DNA from: Seminavis robusta
Taxonomy: Eukaryota > Bacillariophyta > Bacillariophyceae > Naviculales > Naviculaceae
Assembly: GCA_903772945.1 (NCBI GenBank)
Contig: CAICTM010000189.1
Coordinates: forward strand, 7,501 to 71,500
Length of the DNA stretch: 64,000 nucleotides
Direction of reading: 5' to 3'
The position numbers and the translations under genes are program-made. Of this stretch, positions 21,640 through 31,266 are shown piece by piece; the first letter of the stretch is position 1, and each line of letters starts with the position of its first letter. The notes below the pieces were generated by a model, which saw nothing but the letters and a program-made list of their open reading frames with translations, searched no databases and had not been told where the DNA came from.

Positions 21640-23490
21640 CTAGAACAATGGAAACTTTGGCAAGTGTGCATCACGCTGCGCTGCTGCTCGTTTGATACCC
21701 TGATAAGCAAGCCAACCTTGGGCATAATTGACGAGGAATACCAACACTCTTGCGCCAATCTTTTCGTACCATTTTGCTGGTCGTTTCCCTCCCCTGCCAC
21801 CGCCTTCCACGGCATTGTCATCCTCGTCATCATTGGGTAGTATCCCAAGCAGCTCTTGTTGTGTTTCAGTTGCCTGCATCATATCTGAAAGAAGTCCCTC
21901 CAATGCTGGGACATAATCAAAATCGGCATCCCTCAAGGCCCCACCAGGTTGGCATTGACTGGGAATGGCCATTTGTGCTGCTTCCCGAAACTTCATGGTG
22001 ATTTTCGATGCAGCTTGTGTCCATTTTGCTTGGTAATCCTCCTCATCTAGATCTTCCTCCTCGAAACTGGATTGCTCCAAGGCTGCCTCATACTCTTTGC
22101 CACACTGTTCTCGCAAAAATTGCAGGTGTTGATTGTACAGCTTCTGTAGAGGTGGAAGAATGTACAACCAAAGCCCACGTTGAGCCTTGGCTTGCATTAC
22201 TTGCTCAGATGAGGGTACCTGCTCCTTGACTGCAGTCTGGAAGGTGTCAATAATCTGGTCTGTTTGGATGGAAACTTGTCGAGAGTTGGTTGTAGAAGAG
22301 GAGACTTCTTCACCTTCAGAAAAACCAAGCCATTGCTCTTCCAGGTGCATTTCCAGCTCATGTATCTGTTTCTTCGCAGAAGTGAGAATATCCATTAGGA
22401 TTTCTTCGTAATCCGCTGTGGTTGTGGTAGGCTCAACATCGCCTTGGTCCGTTGTTGGCCCCTCTTTTGCCGGTACCGGCACATCTCTCTTTGAATCGGA
22501 AGTAGGATCTTCTATTGCTGGTTCTGGCGATCCCACCATATTTTCTTCGTCTTCGATATTGTTATAGGTTGGCGATGTTTCCTCAACCTTTTCTTCTGTT
22601 AGGTCAGTTGCTACATCTACAATCTCAACAGTGCTTCCCACGACAACTTCATCTGTCGGTTGATATGTCTCTTTGTTCGTCTCATCAACAGCACCACTGG
22701 CTTGGTAGGTTGCTTGCAACAAGATTGGAAACTTCAAAGCATCTATAAGGTTGCTGGTAGTGCATTTGGGGTTTGCCATGGTATGATGCTGCAAGATGTC
22801 TTTCCAGGTGGATGCCAATCCATTGGTACACTCCACGGGGTCGTCCAGACTCAAGAGGTCCAAATTGGAAACCATCTGGGGAGTGATTGAAACCAAGTCT
22901 CGCAGAACCAATTGATTCTTTATCTCTGCCATAGTTGGGTCTAGCCTTTGATTTTCGGTTGACGAGGATGACACTAGCAGTACGAGGACCGAGGAAACCA
23001 TACCATTATCCGCTCGCTGCTGTAGTCCATCGGATAGTGCCTCAACAAATGCAGTATCCAAGCATTTCTTGGCGGATTGTTGTCGACGCGATGTATCCAG
23101 CACCAGGACAATCACCATGATATCACAGCATGTGGCAAGGCTCTTGAGAGCAGCAACATCACCATTCCAAAAACTACCGTGTGGGAAGGCAGTGAGGTCT
23201 TGTGGTGGTGGTGATATTGCAAGGCTTTGTCCATTATCTTGCAATATGCAATAGTTGGATTGCAGAAATGACATCAGCGGCCCATCCTTTAACTCAATCC
23301 CATCATCTGTGGCCACTACCTGCACCCCCACGGCAGTGTAATGAGACTCATCATCTCCCTCTCCTCCTCGTATTTCCCCCCATGCTCTTCTTGAAGGTAT
23401 AGCTGGATACTTCTGAAGATACGGTAGAGCTTCGATGCTCAAGCCAAGGAAGAAGACATGAAAGATGAGACATAGTTGGCGGTGGTCCAT
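21640..23490 (-). CDS. Secretory-pathway protein of unknown function
   Basis: About 616 residues. ATG 23490 opens a signal peptide (MDHRQLCLIFHVFFLGLS, cleavage near IEALP). Residues about 50-260 look like an alpha/beta domain with a hydrophobic strand (DIMVIVLVLDTS), reminiscent of a GTPase-like or vWA-like core, but no P-loop is visible. An acidic Thr/Glu-rich linker follows. The C-terminal third is helical (LYNQHLQFLREQCGKEYEAAL) and somewhat like the helical part of dynamin-like ER proteins such as RHD3/Sey1; this resemblance is weak. A final hydrophobic helix (IGARVLVFLVNYAQGWLAY) may anchor it. It converges on the UBX gene across about 220 bp. I do not recognise the family. Confidence 0.7.
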   Translation of the reverse strand: MDHRQLCLIFHVFFLGLSIEALPYLQKYPAIPSRRAWGEIRGGEGDDESHYTAVGVQVVATDDGIELKDGPLMSFLQSNYCILQDNGQSLAISPPPQDLTAFPHGSFWNGDVAALKSLATCCDIMVIVLVLDTSRRQQSAKKCLDTAFVEALSDGLQQRADNGMVSSVLVLLVSSSSTENQRLDPTMAEIKNQLVLRDLVSITPQMVSNLDLLSLDDPVECTNGLASTWKDILQHHTMANPKCTTSNLIDALKFPILLQATYQASGAVDETNKETYQPTDEVVVGSTVEIVDVATDLTEEKVEETSPTYNNIEDEENMVGSPEPAIEDPTSDSKRDVPVPAKEGPTTDQGDVEPTTTTADYEEILMDILTSAKKQIHELEMHLEEQWLGFSEGEEVSSSTTNSRQVSIQTDQIIDTFQTAVKEQVPSSEQVMQAKAQRGLWLYILPPLQKLYNQHLQFLREQCGKEYEAALEQSSFEEEDLDEEDYQAKWTQAASKITMKFREAAQMAIPSQCQPGGALRDADFDYVPALEGLLSDMMQATETQQELLGILPNDDEDDNAVEGGGRGGKRPAKWYEKIGARVLVFLVNYAQGWLAYQGIKRAAAQRDAHLPKFPLF

Positions 23491-23844
23491 CACGAGTATT
23501 TTCCATGAAGCTGCAGCGTGTAGTTTGTGTTGTGTCTTGTGTTTTTGCCGCAACTGCGATCATGTCGAAGCTGGCATAGCTGCTGTGTTGTTTGTCGTCT
23601 GTTGGTTCAATCTCCCACCTCGAAGCGGTTCCAGGTAGCTAGCTACCGGTACTAGGCTCGCCTCGATGATATTATAATCTAATAGCCTAGTAGCTTGTTT
23701 TTAAAAAGTACATGTAAGTAAGTGTAATGCATATCCGATCCATGCCCCCTTGGCGATTGTCCATCATGGATTGCCTGGTAAGAAGCAAACTTCAGTTCTT
23801 CCTCTTGAACGTTCTAAGAGCCAAAACGATGAGGTGGTTTGTAT
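23491..23844. other. Intergenic, no gene seen
   Basis: About 350 bp between two genes on the same strand. It contains CTAGCTAGCTACCGGTACTAG near 23637-23657, part of the recurring palindrome family, and a short AT-rich patch near 23670-23705. Confidence 0.4.
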
Positions 23845-24978
23845 TCAGGCCACCGCTTCAACCTCGTTTGCAACCTTTCGCTTTTTTGCATCGGGGTTTT
23901 TAGCTTTGCCGTCATCGCTGTCTTCCTCATCGGATGACTTGCCAGTTTTTGCCAGATGCATGAGACCAAGTTTTCCCAAGATATACTCGCCCGATTGACA
24001 GGGATCATATACTTCTCCCCCACGGTAATCTCGACACGAAGCAATGGTTTCTACCTTGGTGTCATAGTCCACGGCCAAAAAGAAAGGAATGGAGTGTCGC
24101 GTATTGGTGGAACTGGGATTTGTGACGCGATGTTCCGTGCTCTGATAACGGTCATTGGTCCAATACTTCATCATGTCCCCCAGATTCACAACAAATGCAT
24201 GCTTGTTATCCTTCAAAGGTGCTGCTGACATCCAGGATCCATCTGCCCTTCGGACCTCTAATCCTTCCGAATCTGCAAACAAGATTGTCAGGAATCCGCA
24301 GTCCGTATGGGCTCCACATCCTCGCCGAATATCACTCGTGCTGCAGGACGTACTCTCCGAAGCAGGAGCAGTGGGGGGATATCGTAGTAAGACCATTTGA
24401 CTATGCGGTTTGCGCTGGGCTTTGGATGTGAAAAAGTCCGGAGGAAGATCCAAACTCATTGCAAGGGCTTGCATCAACCGTGTGCCTACAATATCCGAGA
24501 GGCTTTCCCAGTAAAGTCGAGCGGCAGCTTCAAAGCCTTTCAAAGAGCTGCCATTGTTCGTCTCATCTGGCCATTGATTGGGTCCGTGCATAGGACTCTT
24601 TGCCGAGGGGGTAGATTCCGCCCCAATCGTGAAAGACTCCTTGAGGTCAGGAGGATTCTCTGCGGCATCTTCTGGTGTGCAGGAATGGGCTCCTGTTTCC
24701 ACACTGTTATACCCTCTCCAGAGAGGATTGTTGCGTGCCTCCAATTTGATCTTGTCCTCAGCAGGCATATCGAAAAACTTGCTTGTGTGGTCCGACATGG
24801 TGTCCATGACCTTTTCATCACAGCCATGTCCGGTAATGTAGAAGAATCCCACGTGTTCACAGGCATTGCGAAGCTGTATGGCTACCTTCTTTTGCTCTTC
24901 CGCTGCAGTGCCATTGTCACCACCAACGCCACCGCTGAAAGCAGATAAATCGATGATTGGAACGCTGGAAGACTTCAT
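23845..24978 (-). CDS. 2-oxoglutarate/Fe(II)-dependent dioxygenase, isopenicillin-N-synthase type
   Basis: 377 residues from ATG 24978 (MKSSSVPIIDLSAF), the usual start for the family. The N-terminal DIOX_N part includes ACEHVGFFYITGHG. The double-stranded beta-helix core holds the iron triad: GAHTDCGFLTIL (His 224, Asp 226) and STEHRV (His 283). The RxS motif for 2-oxoglutarate is RHSIPFF (Arg 294, Ser 296). The tail is acidic then Lys-rich (DAKKRKVANE), a possible nuclear signal. Enzymes of this type hydroxylate or desaturate small molecules such as hormones, pigments or alkaloids, and the substrate is not predictable. It is divergent from importin alpha with about 370 bp between starts. 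Confidence 0.88.
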   Translation of the reverse strand: MKSSSVPIIDLSAFSGGVGGDNGTAAEEQKKVAIQLRNACEHVGFFYITGHGCDEKVMDTMSDHTSKFFDMPAEDKIKLEARNNPLWRGYNSVETGAHSCTPEDAAENPPDLKESFTIGAESTPSAKSPMHGPNQWPDETNNGSSLKGFEAAARLYWESLSDIVGTRLMQALAMSLDLPPDFFTSKAQRKPHSQMVLLRYPPTAPASESTSCSTSDIRRGCGAHTDCGFLTILFADSEGLEVRRADGSWMSAAPLKDNKHAFVVNLGDMMKYWTNDRYQSTEHRVTNPSSTNTRHSIPFFLAVDYDTKVETIASCRDYRGGEVYDPCQSGEYILGKLGLMHLAKTGKSSDEEDSDDGKAKNPDAKKRKVANEVEAVA

Positions 24979-25351
24979 TGCTGTTGGTTTTTGGCCACTG
25001 AGAGCACGAAGAATGACACCAGGCAATTGTTGAGTGGAACCTTGCGATTGTGAGCGAGAAAGAACTTACTTGAGAGACTGAACGACTTGACTTGGCCTGT
25101 GATGGGAATACAGTAAGGTGTGACGTGGTTCTCTGAGACAGCTTGAAAAGCCAGCTCAAGCTGTGCCGAATAGTAAAGCCTCAACGCTAAATATATACGC
25201 AAGCCCGGACCGCCCGAAACGTCCTCGTGCTTGCCTCAAACTGGAAAGAAAATGCCAGCAGCCTCTCATTGCTTGAGAACTCATCACGCATCACGATTGA
25301 TCAGTTATCCATTGCGTTGTGATTGATATACTTTGATAGATAATATCGACC
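24979..25351. promoter_or_regulatory. Divergent promoter region, dioxygenase / importin alpha
   Basis: About 370 bp with two outward-facing starts. No specific element was recognised, apart from an A/T-rich string (TAAATATATACGC) near 25187-25200 that could be a TATA-like box for the dioxygenase. Confidence 0.35.
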
Positions 25352-27185
25352 ATGAGCACAGCTATGAAGGGAGCAGACGCTGTAAGTAAACTCTATTGAC
25401 GTTGTTGTACCAGTAATGCAGTGGTTTTTGTTTTTTGGTCCTTCGAAACGGCGGTCGTGTCTGGCGTGTGAGGTCCCTTTCATTTTCCAATCTTGTCTCA
25501 CGCTTTCTCGTTCTCTCTCCACGATGGTTGAACAGCGTAAGGGTGCGTTCAAGAAGACCATCGATGCCGAAGAAGGTCGTCGGCGTCGTGAAGAGACAAC
25601 GGTGCAAATTCGAAAGACCAAGAAAGATGCTCGTCTGGCCAAGCGTCGTCAAATGCCGACTGGAGGTTTGTCGGCCCCAACTCCTGCCGGAATGGCCGCC
25701 GCTTCCATGTTGATGAACAGCGGCGACACTACCTACTCTAGTATGGTGGATGCCCAAAGCCAGGGCTTTGGTGCCAGACCTGGTGCAAACGTCAATGCCA
25801 GCAAGCTAGACCAATTGCCGCAAATGGTGGCTGGTGTCATGGGCAACGACCCTGCCGTTCAAACGGAGTGCACTACTCAGTTTCGTCGTTTGCTGAGTAT
25901 CGAAAAGAATCCTCCCATCCAACAGGTCATTGAGGCTGGAGTGGTTCCACGATTTGTCCTATTTTTGCAGCGAGATGACAATCCAGCCCTCCAATTCGAG
26001 GCCGCCTGGGCACTCACCAACATTGCCTCTGGAACCAGCGAACACACCAAAGTCGTCATGGAAGTCGGCGCTGTTCCAGTGTTCGTCCGATTGCTCTCTA
26101 GTCCCAATGATGACGTGCGAGAGCAAGCTGTTTGGGCGTTGGGAAATATTGCTGGAGATTCTCCACCATGCCGTGATTTGGTTTTGCAGGCCCAAGCCAT
26201 GCAACCCCTTTTGATGCAGCTCCACCAAAACTCGAAACTGTCCATGCTGCGCAATGCCACATGGACTCTCTCCAACTTTTGCCGTGGAAAGCCTCAGCCT
26301 GACTTTGAAAATGTCAAGCCTGCTTTGCCCACTCTGGCGCAGCTCATTTTCAGCCCCGACGAGGAAGTGCTCACGGATGCTTGCTGGGCATTATCGTACT
26401 TGTCGGATGGACCCAATGAGAAAATCCAGGCTGTCATTGAATCGGGTGTCTGCCGACGACTCGTGGAGCTCTTGCTGAACCCTTCTCCCGCGGTTCAGAC
26501 TCCGGCACTCCGCACGGTTGGAAACATTGTTACTGGAAATGATCTCCAAACTCAATTCATCATCAACAACAATGCCTTGCCTTGCTTGTTGGCCCTGCTC
26601 TCCAGTCCAAAGAAGGGAATCCGAAAGGAAGCCTGCTGGACCATCTCCAACATTACTGCCGGAAACAAGGATCAAATCCAGGCTGTCATTGACAACAACA
26701 TTATTCCTCCACTCATCCAGCTGTTGACCAACGCTGAATTTGATATTCGAAAGGAGGCGGCTTGGGCTATTTCCAACGCTACATCGGGCGGGAACCCCAT
26801 GCAGATTCGCTTCCTCGTTCAGCAAGGTTGCATTAGACCATTGTGCGACCTCCTTACCGTCAGCGATCCTAAGATTGTCACCATTGCCTTGGAAGGACTG
26901 GAGAACATTCTCAAAGTTGGCGAAGAAGATTCTAAAAACACTGGAGGGCAAAACCCAATGGCTGTCTTTATTTCCGAAGCCGATGGTCTCAATAAAATCG
27001 AAGAATTGCAGCAGCATTCCAACAATGACATTTACGAACGTTGCATCAAGATCCTCGAAACGTACTTTGGCGTCGAGGAAGACATGGTGGAGGAAATGGC
27101 TCCTACCACTCAAGGCGACCAGTTCGGATTTGGAATGGACCAACAGGGAGGCGCACCAGGCGGCGCCTTTGACTTTTCCGGTTGA
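25352..27185 (+). CDS. Importin subunit alpha (karyopherin alpha), two exons
   Basis: Exon 1 (25352-25381) encodes just [10 protein letters not shown]. It is joined across a 154-bp GTAAGT...CAG intron to exon 2 at 25536, giving about 559 residues. The join creates the importin-beta-binding domain: [14 protein letters not shown] followed by basic clusters RRRREE and RLAKRR. About ten armadillo repeats follow, each with the conserved Trp/Asn pair that binds nuclear localisation signals ([51 protein letters not shown]). The C-terminus is acidic and Gly-rich. It carries NLS cargo into the nucleus with importin beta. An internal ATG at 25524 is in frame but would sit in the intron. Confidence 0.95.
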
Positions 27186-27229
27186 GTTCGAGATATGCAA
27201 TAAGATTTCCTGTCTCGTTGGTCAAAGTG

Positions 27230-27277
27230 TCACGGGCTCAAGATGCGGCAATTCTGGACCGTATCTTGAACCCGTGA
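27230..27277 (+). other. 19-bp stem hairpin in the 3' UTR of importin alpha
   Basis: TCACGGGCTCAAGATGCGG pairs with CCGTATCTTGAACCCGTGA across a 10-base loop. All but one position pair as RNA (one C-A mismatch, one G-U). It lies 45 bases after the stop codon, between convergent genes. It may be a 3'-UTR control or 3'-end element, or the relic of a small inverted-repeat element. Confidence 0.6.
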
Positions 27278-27669
27278 TGCCGCAACACGACACTATCCAA
27301 CACCGGAAAAGTAGAAGAAAGCGCCCTGCATGGTGGTTTCTCTGGCTTTTTGCCGGTGTGGCCTTCTGGAGTGACAATCGTTAACTGATCTGATAGTCAC
27401 CTCACAAGCCCACAAAACAACACACAGAAGACCCTGACTGTTCTCTCTCGCGCCACAACGTGCCTTTGCCGGATGAGAATGTTCAGGAGTAAATACTGGT
27501 ACAAACGTACAAACTAATAATATGCTTATAGCGGACTGCTGGCAATTGGAACTTTCTTTTAGTCCGTAGTTAGTGTCCTCTTTCCGTTCTCTAGAGCACG
27601 AGCACCGTCGTTGCTGTTTCCGCGGAGCCGTTTGCCATGGCTTCTACATCGCTGGGATCGACTGGAGAC
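27278..27669. other. Intergenic between convergent genes
   Basis: Apart from the hairpin upstream, only chance ORFs are visible between the importin alpha end and the protease end. Confidence 0.4.
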
Positions 27670-29043
27670 TCAAGAAGATCCATTTGCTTCGCCTCGATTC
27701 AAGAGGAAGGAAATAGTCCGTCGGTTGTTTTGGAACGTCATTCTCACCGAGTCACTTCTCATGAATGTGTCAATTCCAACGATACCACCTACACCATCGC
27801 CTCGCAGAGATTCCAAAATTGCAATGTTGCCAATATCAATGCTGAGCCGTCTGGAATCATTGAGTGGAAGCCCTCCCTTCAGGGACCTTCCGAGGTTCAA
27901 CTTGCTGCTAATGTTGATTCTGTGAGTAAGCTCCATCGCCACAGAGTCACTACCCATTGCTCCCATTCCTCGAAGAGGGTTGAGAAACTTGGAATCACGA
28001 GACAAGCCCAGGTCTGACACTCCTCTCCAGCTCAAGAAAGTGTCCGATGCGCCCGAATCGACCAACATTTTGACAGGCCCTCGTCCTCCGAGCGTAACAT
28101 CAACGGAATAGATGCCCAAACTGGGTAGCAACGACATGTCTCCCTCGGCGACGACGACCAAATCCGACGGCGGAGAGGGCAACGGATTTTCTTTTGGGTA
28201 GAGAGATATTGTCCCCTTTCGAAAGTCCATATCCATCCCTTCAAATTGAGTTAGAAAGGAAAGACCAATGATGCCATCCAGACTGCGTGGTAAGGCTCCA
28301 ATATCCTGTACGGCTGCTGGTAGTGGGCCAAATGTCTGCGAACCCAATCGGAAACTTTCCAACTGTGTCAGGCCAGTTTGGCTAGCAACACCTCCCGCCC
28401 CAGTCATGGTGACAGGAGTAGAGAGGGATGGCAGTTTGTACTTTTCAACCACAGAAGGCCTCAGTACTAGACCGGAACAAGCCGTATCCAAGAGCAGATT
28501 GAGTTCAAACTGGCTTTGCCAACCAGGTGTAACTTGGATTCTTATGGATGGATAGGGGCAATCCTTGCTGTCCACGGAAAAATCTGCCCCATTGACAGTA
28601 GCAATTCTGCTTCCAGCATCCAACGACGTGAGGTAAAGGGGTGCTTCTAGAACGTTGGTGCCTTGGTTGTCGTTTGTGGTTGAGGCTTTCGATTGTTCCC
28701 CCCAACCATTGGTTGCAGATGTTTGAGGAGTGGACGTTTGGTACGGATTCTGCTTTCTTGCTTCGTAGAGGCGCTGGACTAAGTCTTCTTTCTCAAACAT
28801 ACCAGCCGTGGAGATTTTATTCCTGTCCAGTTCTGCCTTGATTTCCTTTGCTCTCATGGAACGGATTTCACCGAGCGACACTGTGATGTCATCTGCGGCT
28901 TGAACCAACAGTGGGCTTACAAGCAATGGTCTGGCTTGTACTAACGGTGTACCCAGGTATGCATGTGTGGACACGGACGACAACAAAATGAGCACGAACG
29001 GCAACATGAAGACGGTGGGTGTGGGAAGGCTCATTCTCGTCAT
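27670..29043 (-). CDS. Two-lobed retropepsin-like aspartic protease with SAP-like module, secretory or plastid
   Basis: 457 residues, one exon, ATG 29043. It begins with a signal peptide (residues 5-28), followed by AYLGTP; Tyr/Phe after Ala at this point is also seen in diatom plastid leaders, so plastid import is possible. Residues about 57-93 form a SAP/ARMET-C-like helix pair (EIRSMRAKEIKAELDR). Two aspartic protease half-sites follow. DTACSG at 186-191 departs from the usual DTGAS, while DSGAS at 329-333 is canonical. Each is followed by an hydrophobic-Gly flap-like region (GIIGLSFL; GIVGIDTF). The gene carries both lobes in one chain, as in pepsins, but has short retropepsin-like lobes. 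No retroelement genes lie near it, so it is a host gene. Confidence 0.75.
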   Translation of the reverse strand: MTRMSLPTPTVFMLPFVLILLSSVSTHAYLGTPLVQARPLLVSPLLVQAADDITVSLGEIRSMRAKEIKAELDRNKISTAGMFEKEDLVQRLYEARKQNPYQTSTPQTSATNGWGEQSKASTTNDNQGTNVLEAPLYLTSLDAGSRIATVNGADFSVDSKDCPYPSIRIQVTPGWQSQFELNLLLDTACSGLVLRPSVVEKYKLPSLSTPVTMTGAGGVASQTGLTQLESFRLGSQTFGPLPAAVQDIGALPRSLDGIIGLSFLTQFEGMDMDFRKGTISLYPKENPLPSPPSDLVVVAEGDMSLLPSLGIYSVDVTLGGRGPVKMLVDSGASDTFLSWRGVSDLGLSRDSKFLNPLRGMGAMGSDSVAMELTHRINISSKLNLGRSLKGGLPLNDSRRLSIDIGNIAILESLRGDGVGGIVGIDTFMRSDSVRMTFQNNRRTISFLLNRGEANGSS

Positions 29044-29705
29044 TGTTTCGGTAAATGTGCAACTGAAGCCTCTTCGATGTTCCTAAAACTTTCTCAACTT
29101 GATTGACCTTTGAGCTTGGAGACAAATGTATATCTTATCGTCGTAGCAGTGTTTGGACCGAACTCGAGACATTGATTGCCGACGTCTCATCTTCATCAAT
29201 GGCAGCATTGCAGCTGGTCAGCGAGAAGAACAAAAATGAAATGATACATGTGCGATGATGACATGATGACGTTGCACTGTGACTGGGACACACGAAAACT
29301 AAAACGGTGGAGCTGCATGAGGCTCAGAGCTAATAATTGGAGTGGCGCAGAGGTTCTCGCCCCCAAAGCCATACCGGTACCAGGTACCGTACGGTACAGA
29401 TTGTCAACACTACCGGTATATATTATAAGTGTCCTGATTAGTACAAGCATCACAGTCAACTGATGGCTATCCTAAAGGCACCAAAACAAATCCCGCAATG
29501 AATCAATGCTGGTTGACTGACGCCAATACGGCACATTTGTACCGGTACCATTCAGGCAACAAATGTGCATGTCAATTTGAAGCTCACCCAGGGCCGATTG
29601 CAGGATCGAGCACATTCCAGTCTGAAGAACATGTCATTGCGTCTACTAGACTCTAGAGCAACACCACTGGTCCTTAGCTCGAAGGGGTTACCCTTGTCAA
29701 CCCTT
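29044..29705. other. Intergenic, palindrome-rich
   Basis: About 660 bp. A dense cluster of GGTACC, TACCGGTA and GTACCGTACGGTAC palindromes spans 29371-29420 and recurs at 29539-29550. No gene seen. Confidence 0.45.
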
Positions 29706-30716
29706 CTAAAGATCCAGGCTCCTCACACCAGGATCGAGCTCATCTTCGAATCTTGACTGCGGTTGTGTGCTAAGCATGATGGTACCAGGTTGGTTGTTTC
29801 CTCCTACGACGGTTCGGCAAGATGCTCGCCAGGACAGTGGCCGACCTTGCATAATGAGCTTTTCAGTGTTGTCCATGGGGGACAGCAGATCAGCTCCCTT
29901 GTTTACGGCTACCAAACAAGTGCCACAGAGTCCTTCCCCCGCGCAGTCTCCACTGGCAAAGGGCATGTCAAATCGTTTTGTTTTGCGATCATACAGTTTG
30001 ATTCCTTTCCTCATCAAGAGTCGTCTTAGATTCTCTCCCGCCAGTGCGTCTATTTCTACCGCCTCGGATTTTCCTTCCCGGTCCACTTGTACTGTGATGC
30101 GTGCTCTCTCCACGAGTCGATTGAGTTCCAGGAATATGCGCTGGTCGCTGTTCATGGCAATTTCTTTGGCCTTGCCAATCTCTTGAACTGTCACATCATA
30201 ATTGGCACCTGTGACTCGTTCTCGAAACTGGCCGCCCGCCCGAATCCCCGAAATGGCGTCCCCCACTTGAATGGGTGGATTTGCCTTGGCAGCATTCCCC
30301 GTAACTTGACTAATCAATACCAATCCTCTTCCGTCTGGAGCGCTTGCCATTTCCGTCAAGACCAACCCCAGACCAGCAGCTTGTTCTGTCAAATCGATAC
30401 TGGTCTGAACGACTTCTAGTCCGTATCGCAAATCTTTGCAGTCGTATCCGTAAATTCCTTCTTCCAGGTCAAAAATTTCAAGTTTGAGCTTGGACGCAAT
30501 CTCCAACAGAAAGTTGAATGCTTGCTCCTCTTCAGTTGGATCATCATTGTCGTTGCTTCCAGCCAAATACAACTGACTTGAGCAACGCACTGCAGGCCAC
30601 GGACCATTAGTTGCCGTGGGAAAGGTTCGCAAAGGACGAAAACAAGAGTCAAAAGAGAACGTTTCAGCATTTTGCGCCAGAAGAAGCAACATGGCGAGTG
30701 ATAGCTTGCCACTCAT
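29706..30716 (-). CDS. PDZ-like plus 2Fe-2S ferredoxin-domain protein, likely plastid
   Basis: About 336 residues from ATG 30716, which opens a signal peptide (MSGKLSLAMLLLLAQ) ending near AETFSF, so organelle entry through the secretory route is likely. Residues about 110-165 resemble a PDZ fold (GLGLVLTEM ... IQVGDAISGI). The C-terminal domain (about 205-310) is a 2Fe-2S ferredoxin. It has Cys 258, 264, 267 and 300 in a C-x5-C-x2-C-x32-C pattern (DCAGEGLCGTC ... SCRTVVG). Ferredoxin domains carry single electrons, and a PDZ-type part could dock it to a partner. The partner is unknown. The start lies about 550 bp from the divergent CUE/LRR gene. Confidence 0.8.
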   Translation of the reverse strand: MSGKLSLAMLLLLAQNAETFSFDSCFRPLRTFPTATNGPWPAVRCSSQLYLAGSNDNDDPTEEEQAFNFLLEIASKLKLEIFDLEEGIYGYDCKDLRYGLEVVQTSIDLTEQAAGLGLVLTEMASAPDGRGLVLISQVTGNAAKANPPIQVGDAISGIRAGGQFRERVTGANYDVTVQEIGKAKEIAMNSDQRIFLELNRLVERARITVQVDREGKSEAVEIDALAGENLRRLLMRKGIKLYDRKTKRFDMPFASGDCAGEGLCGTCLVAVNKGADLLSPMDNTEKLIMQGRPLSWRASCRTVVGGNNQPGTIMLSTQPQSRFEDELDPGVRSLDL

Positions 30717-31266
30717 GGTAGAACAGATTCTTTGTTTCAAATGATGTGGTATTAATATTGAGTGTAGTATACAATGACGGGGTCTTTGGATTATCAGTTC
30801 CGGTACTCATGTCATCTACCGGTATCAAGACAACATCAAGACAACAACCTTCAGTTTTGTGGCTTCGAACGGGTACACGTACCGGTACGTGTCTTGAGGA
30901 GATTGGGGAATATTTGAACTTTTGAAATTGGTTTGATTTGAGTCATTTTTGTGGTTGGGAGTTGGGGAAAAGGGCCCAAGACTGAGCCTTTAAGTCTTTT
31001 AGTCCAGGTGACCTTTCCTGTGTGTTCCAAGGTCCTCGATCTTTGGTCTTGGTCGAAGGACGAAAACACGAAAACACAATCATCAACACTCTCATCGCAG
31101 CTGGCATTCGCATCGAATCGAATCGATCAATCTATTGTACATGTTAGACAGGGCTGCACACCTCCACTCCCTTTGAGCAAAACCATTTCTTGTCTTGAGT
31201 TGAAGGGTGTGCGCTTTGGTGGTTTGATTTCTTTGGCCATTTTGTGGTTTTCTCCCAAAGAACAAA
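30717..31266. promoter_or_regulatory. Divergent region with a perfect 18-bp palindrome
   Basis: Holds the promoters of the ferredoxin-domain gene and the CUE/LRR gene. ACACGTACCGGTACGTGT at 30875-30892 is a perfect palindrome containing two ACGT cores, the kind of site bound by bZIP or bHLH dimers. Binding is not shown. Confidence 0.5.

Noticed and set aside
26391-27200. 269-codon open frame antisense to importin alpha
   Set aside because: The plus strand encodes unmistakable armadillo repeats; the antisense reading has no family features.
27670-29043. Aspartic protease as part of an LTR-type element
   Set aside because: No reverse transcriptase, integrase, capsid or terminal repeats nearby; it has a signal peptide and two lobes, so it is a host gene.
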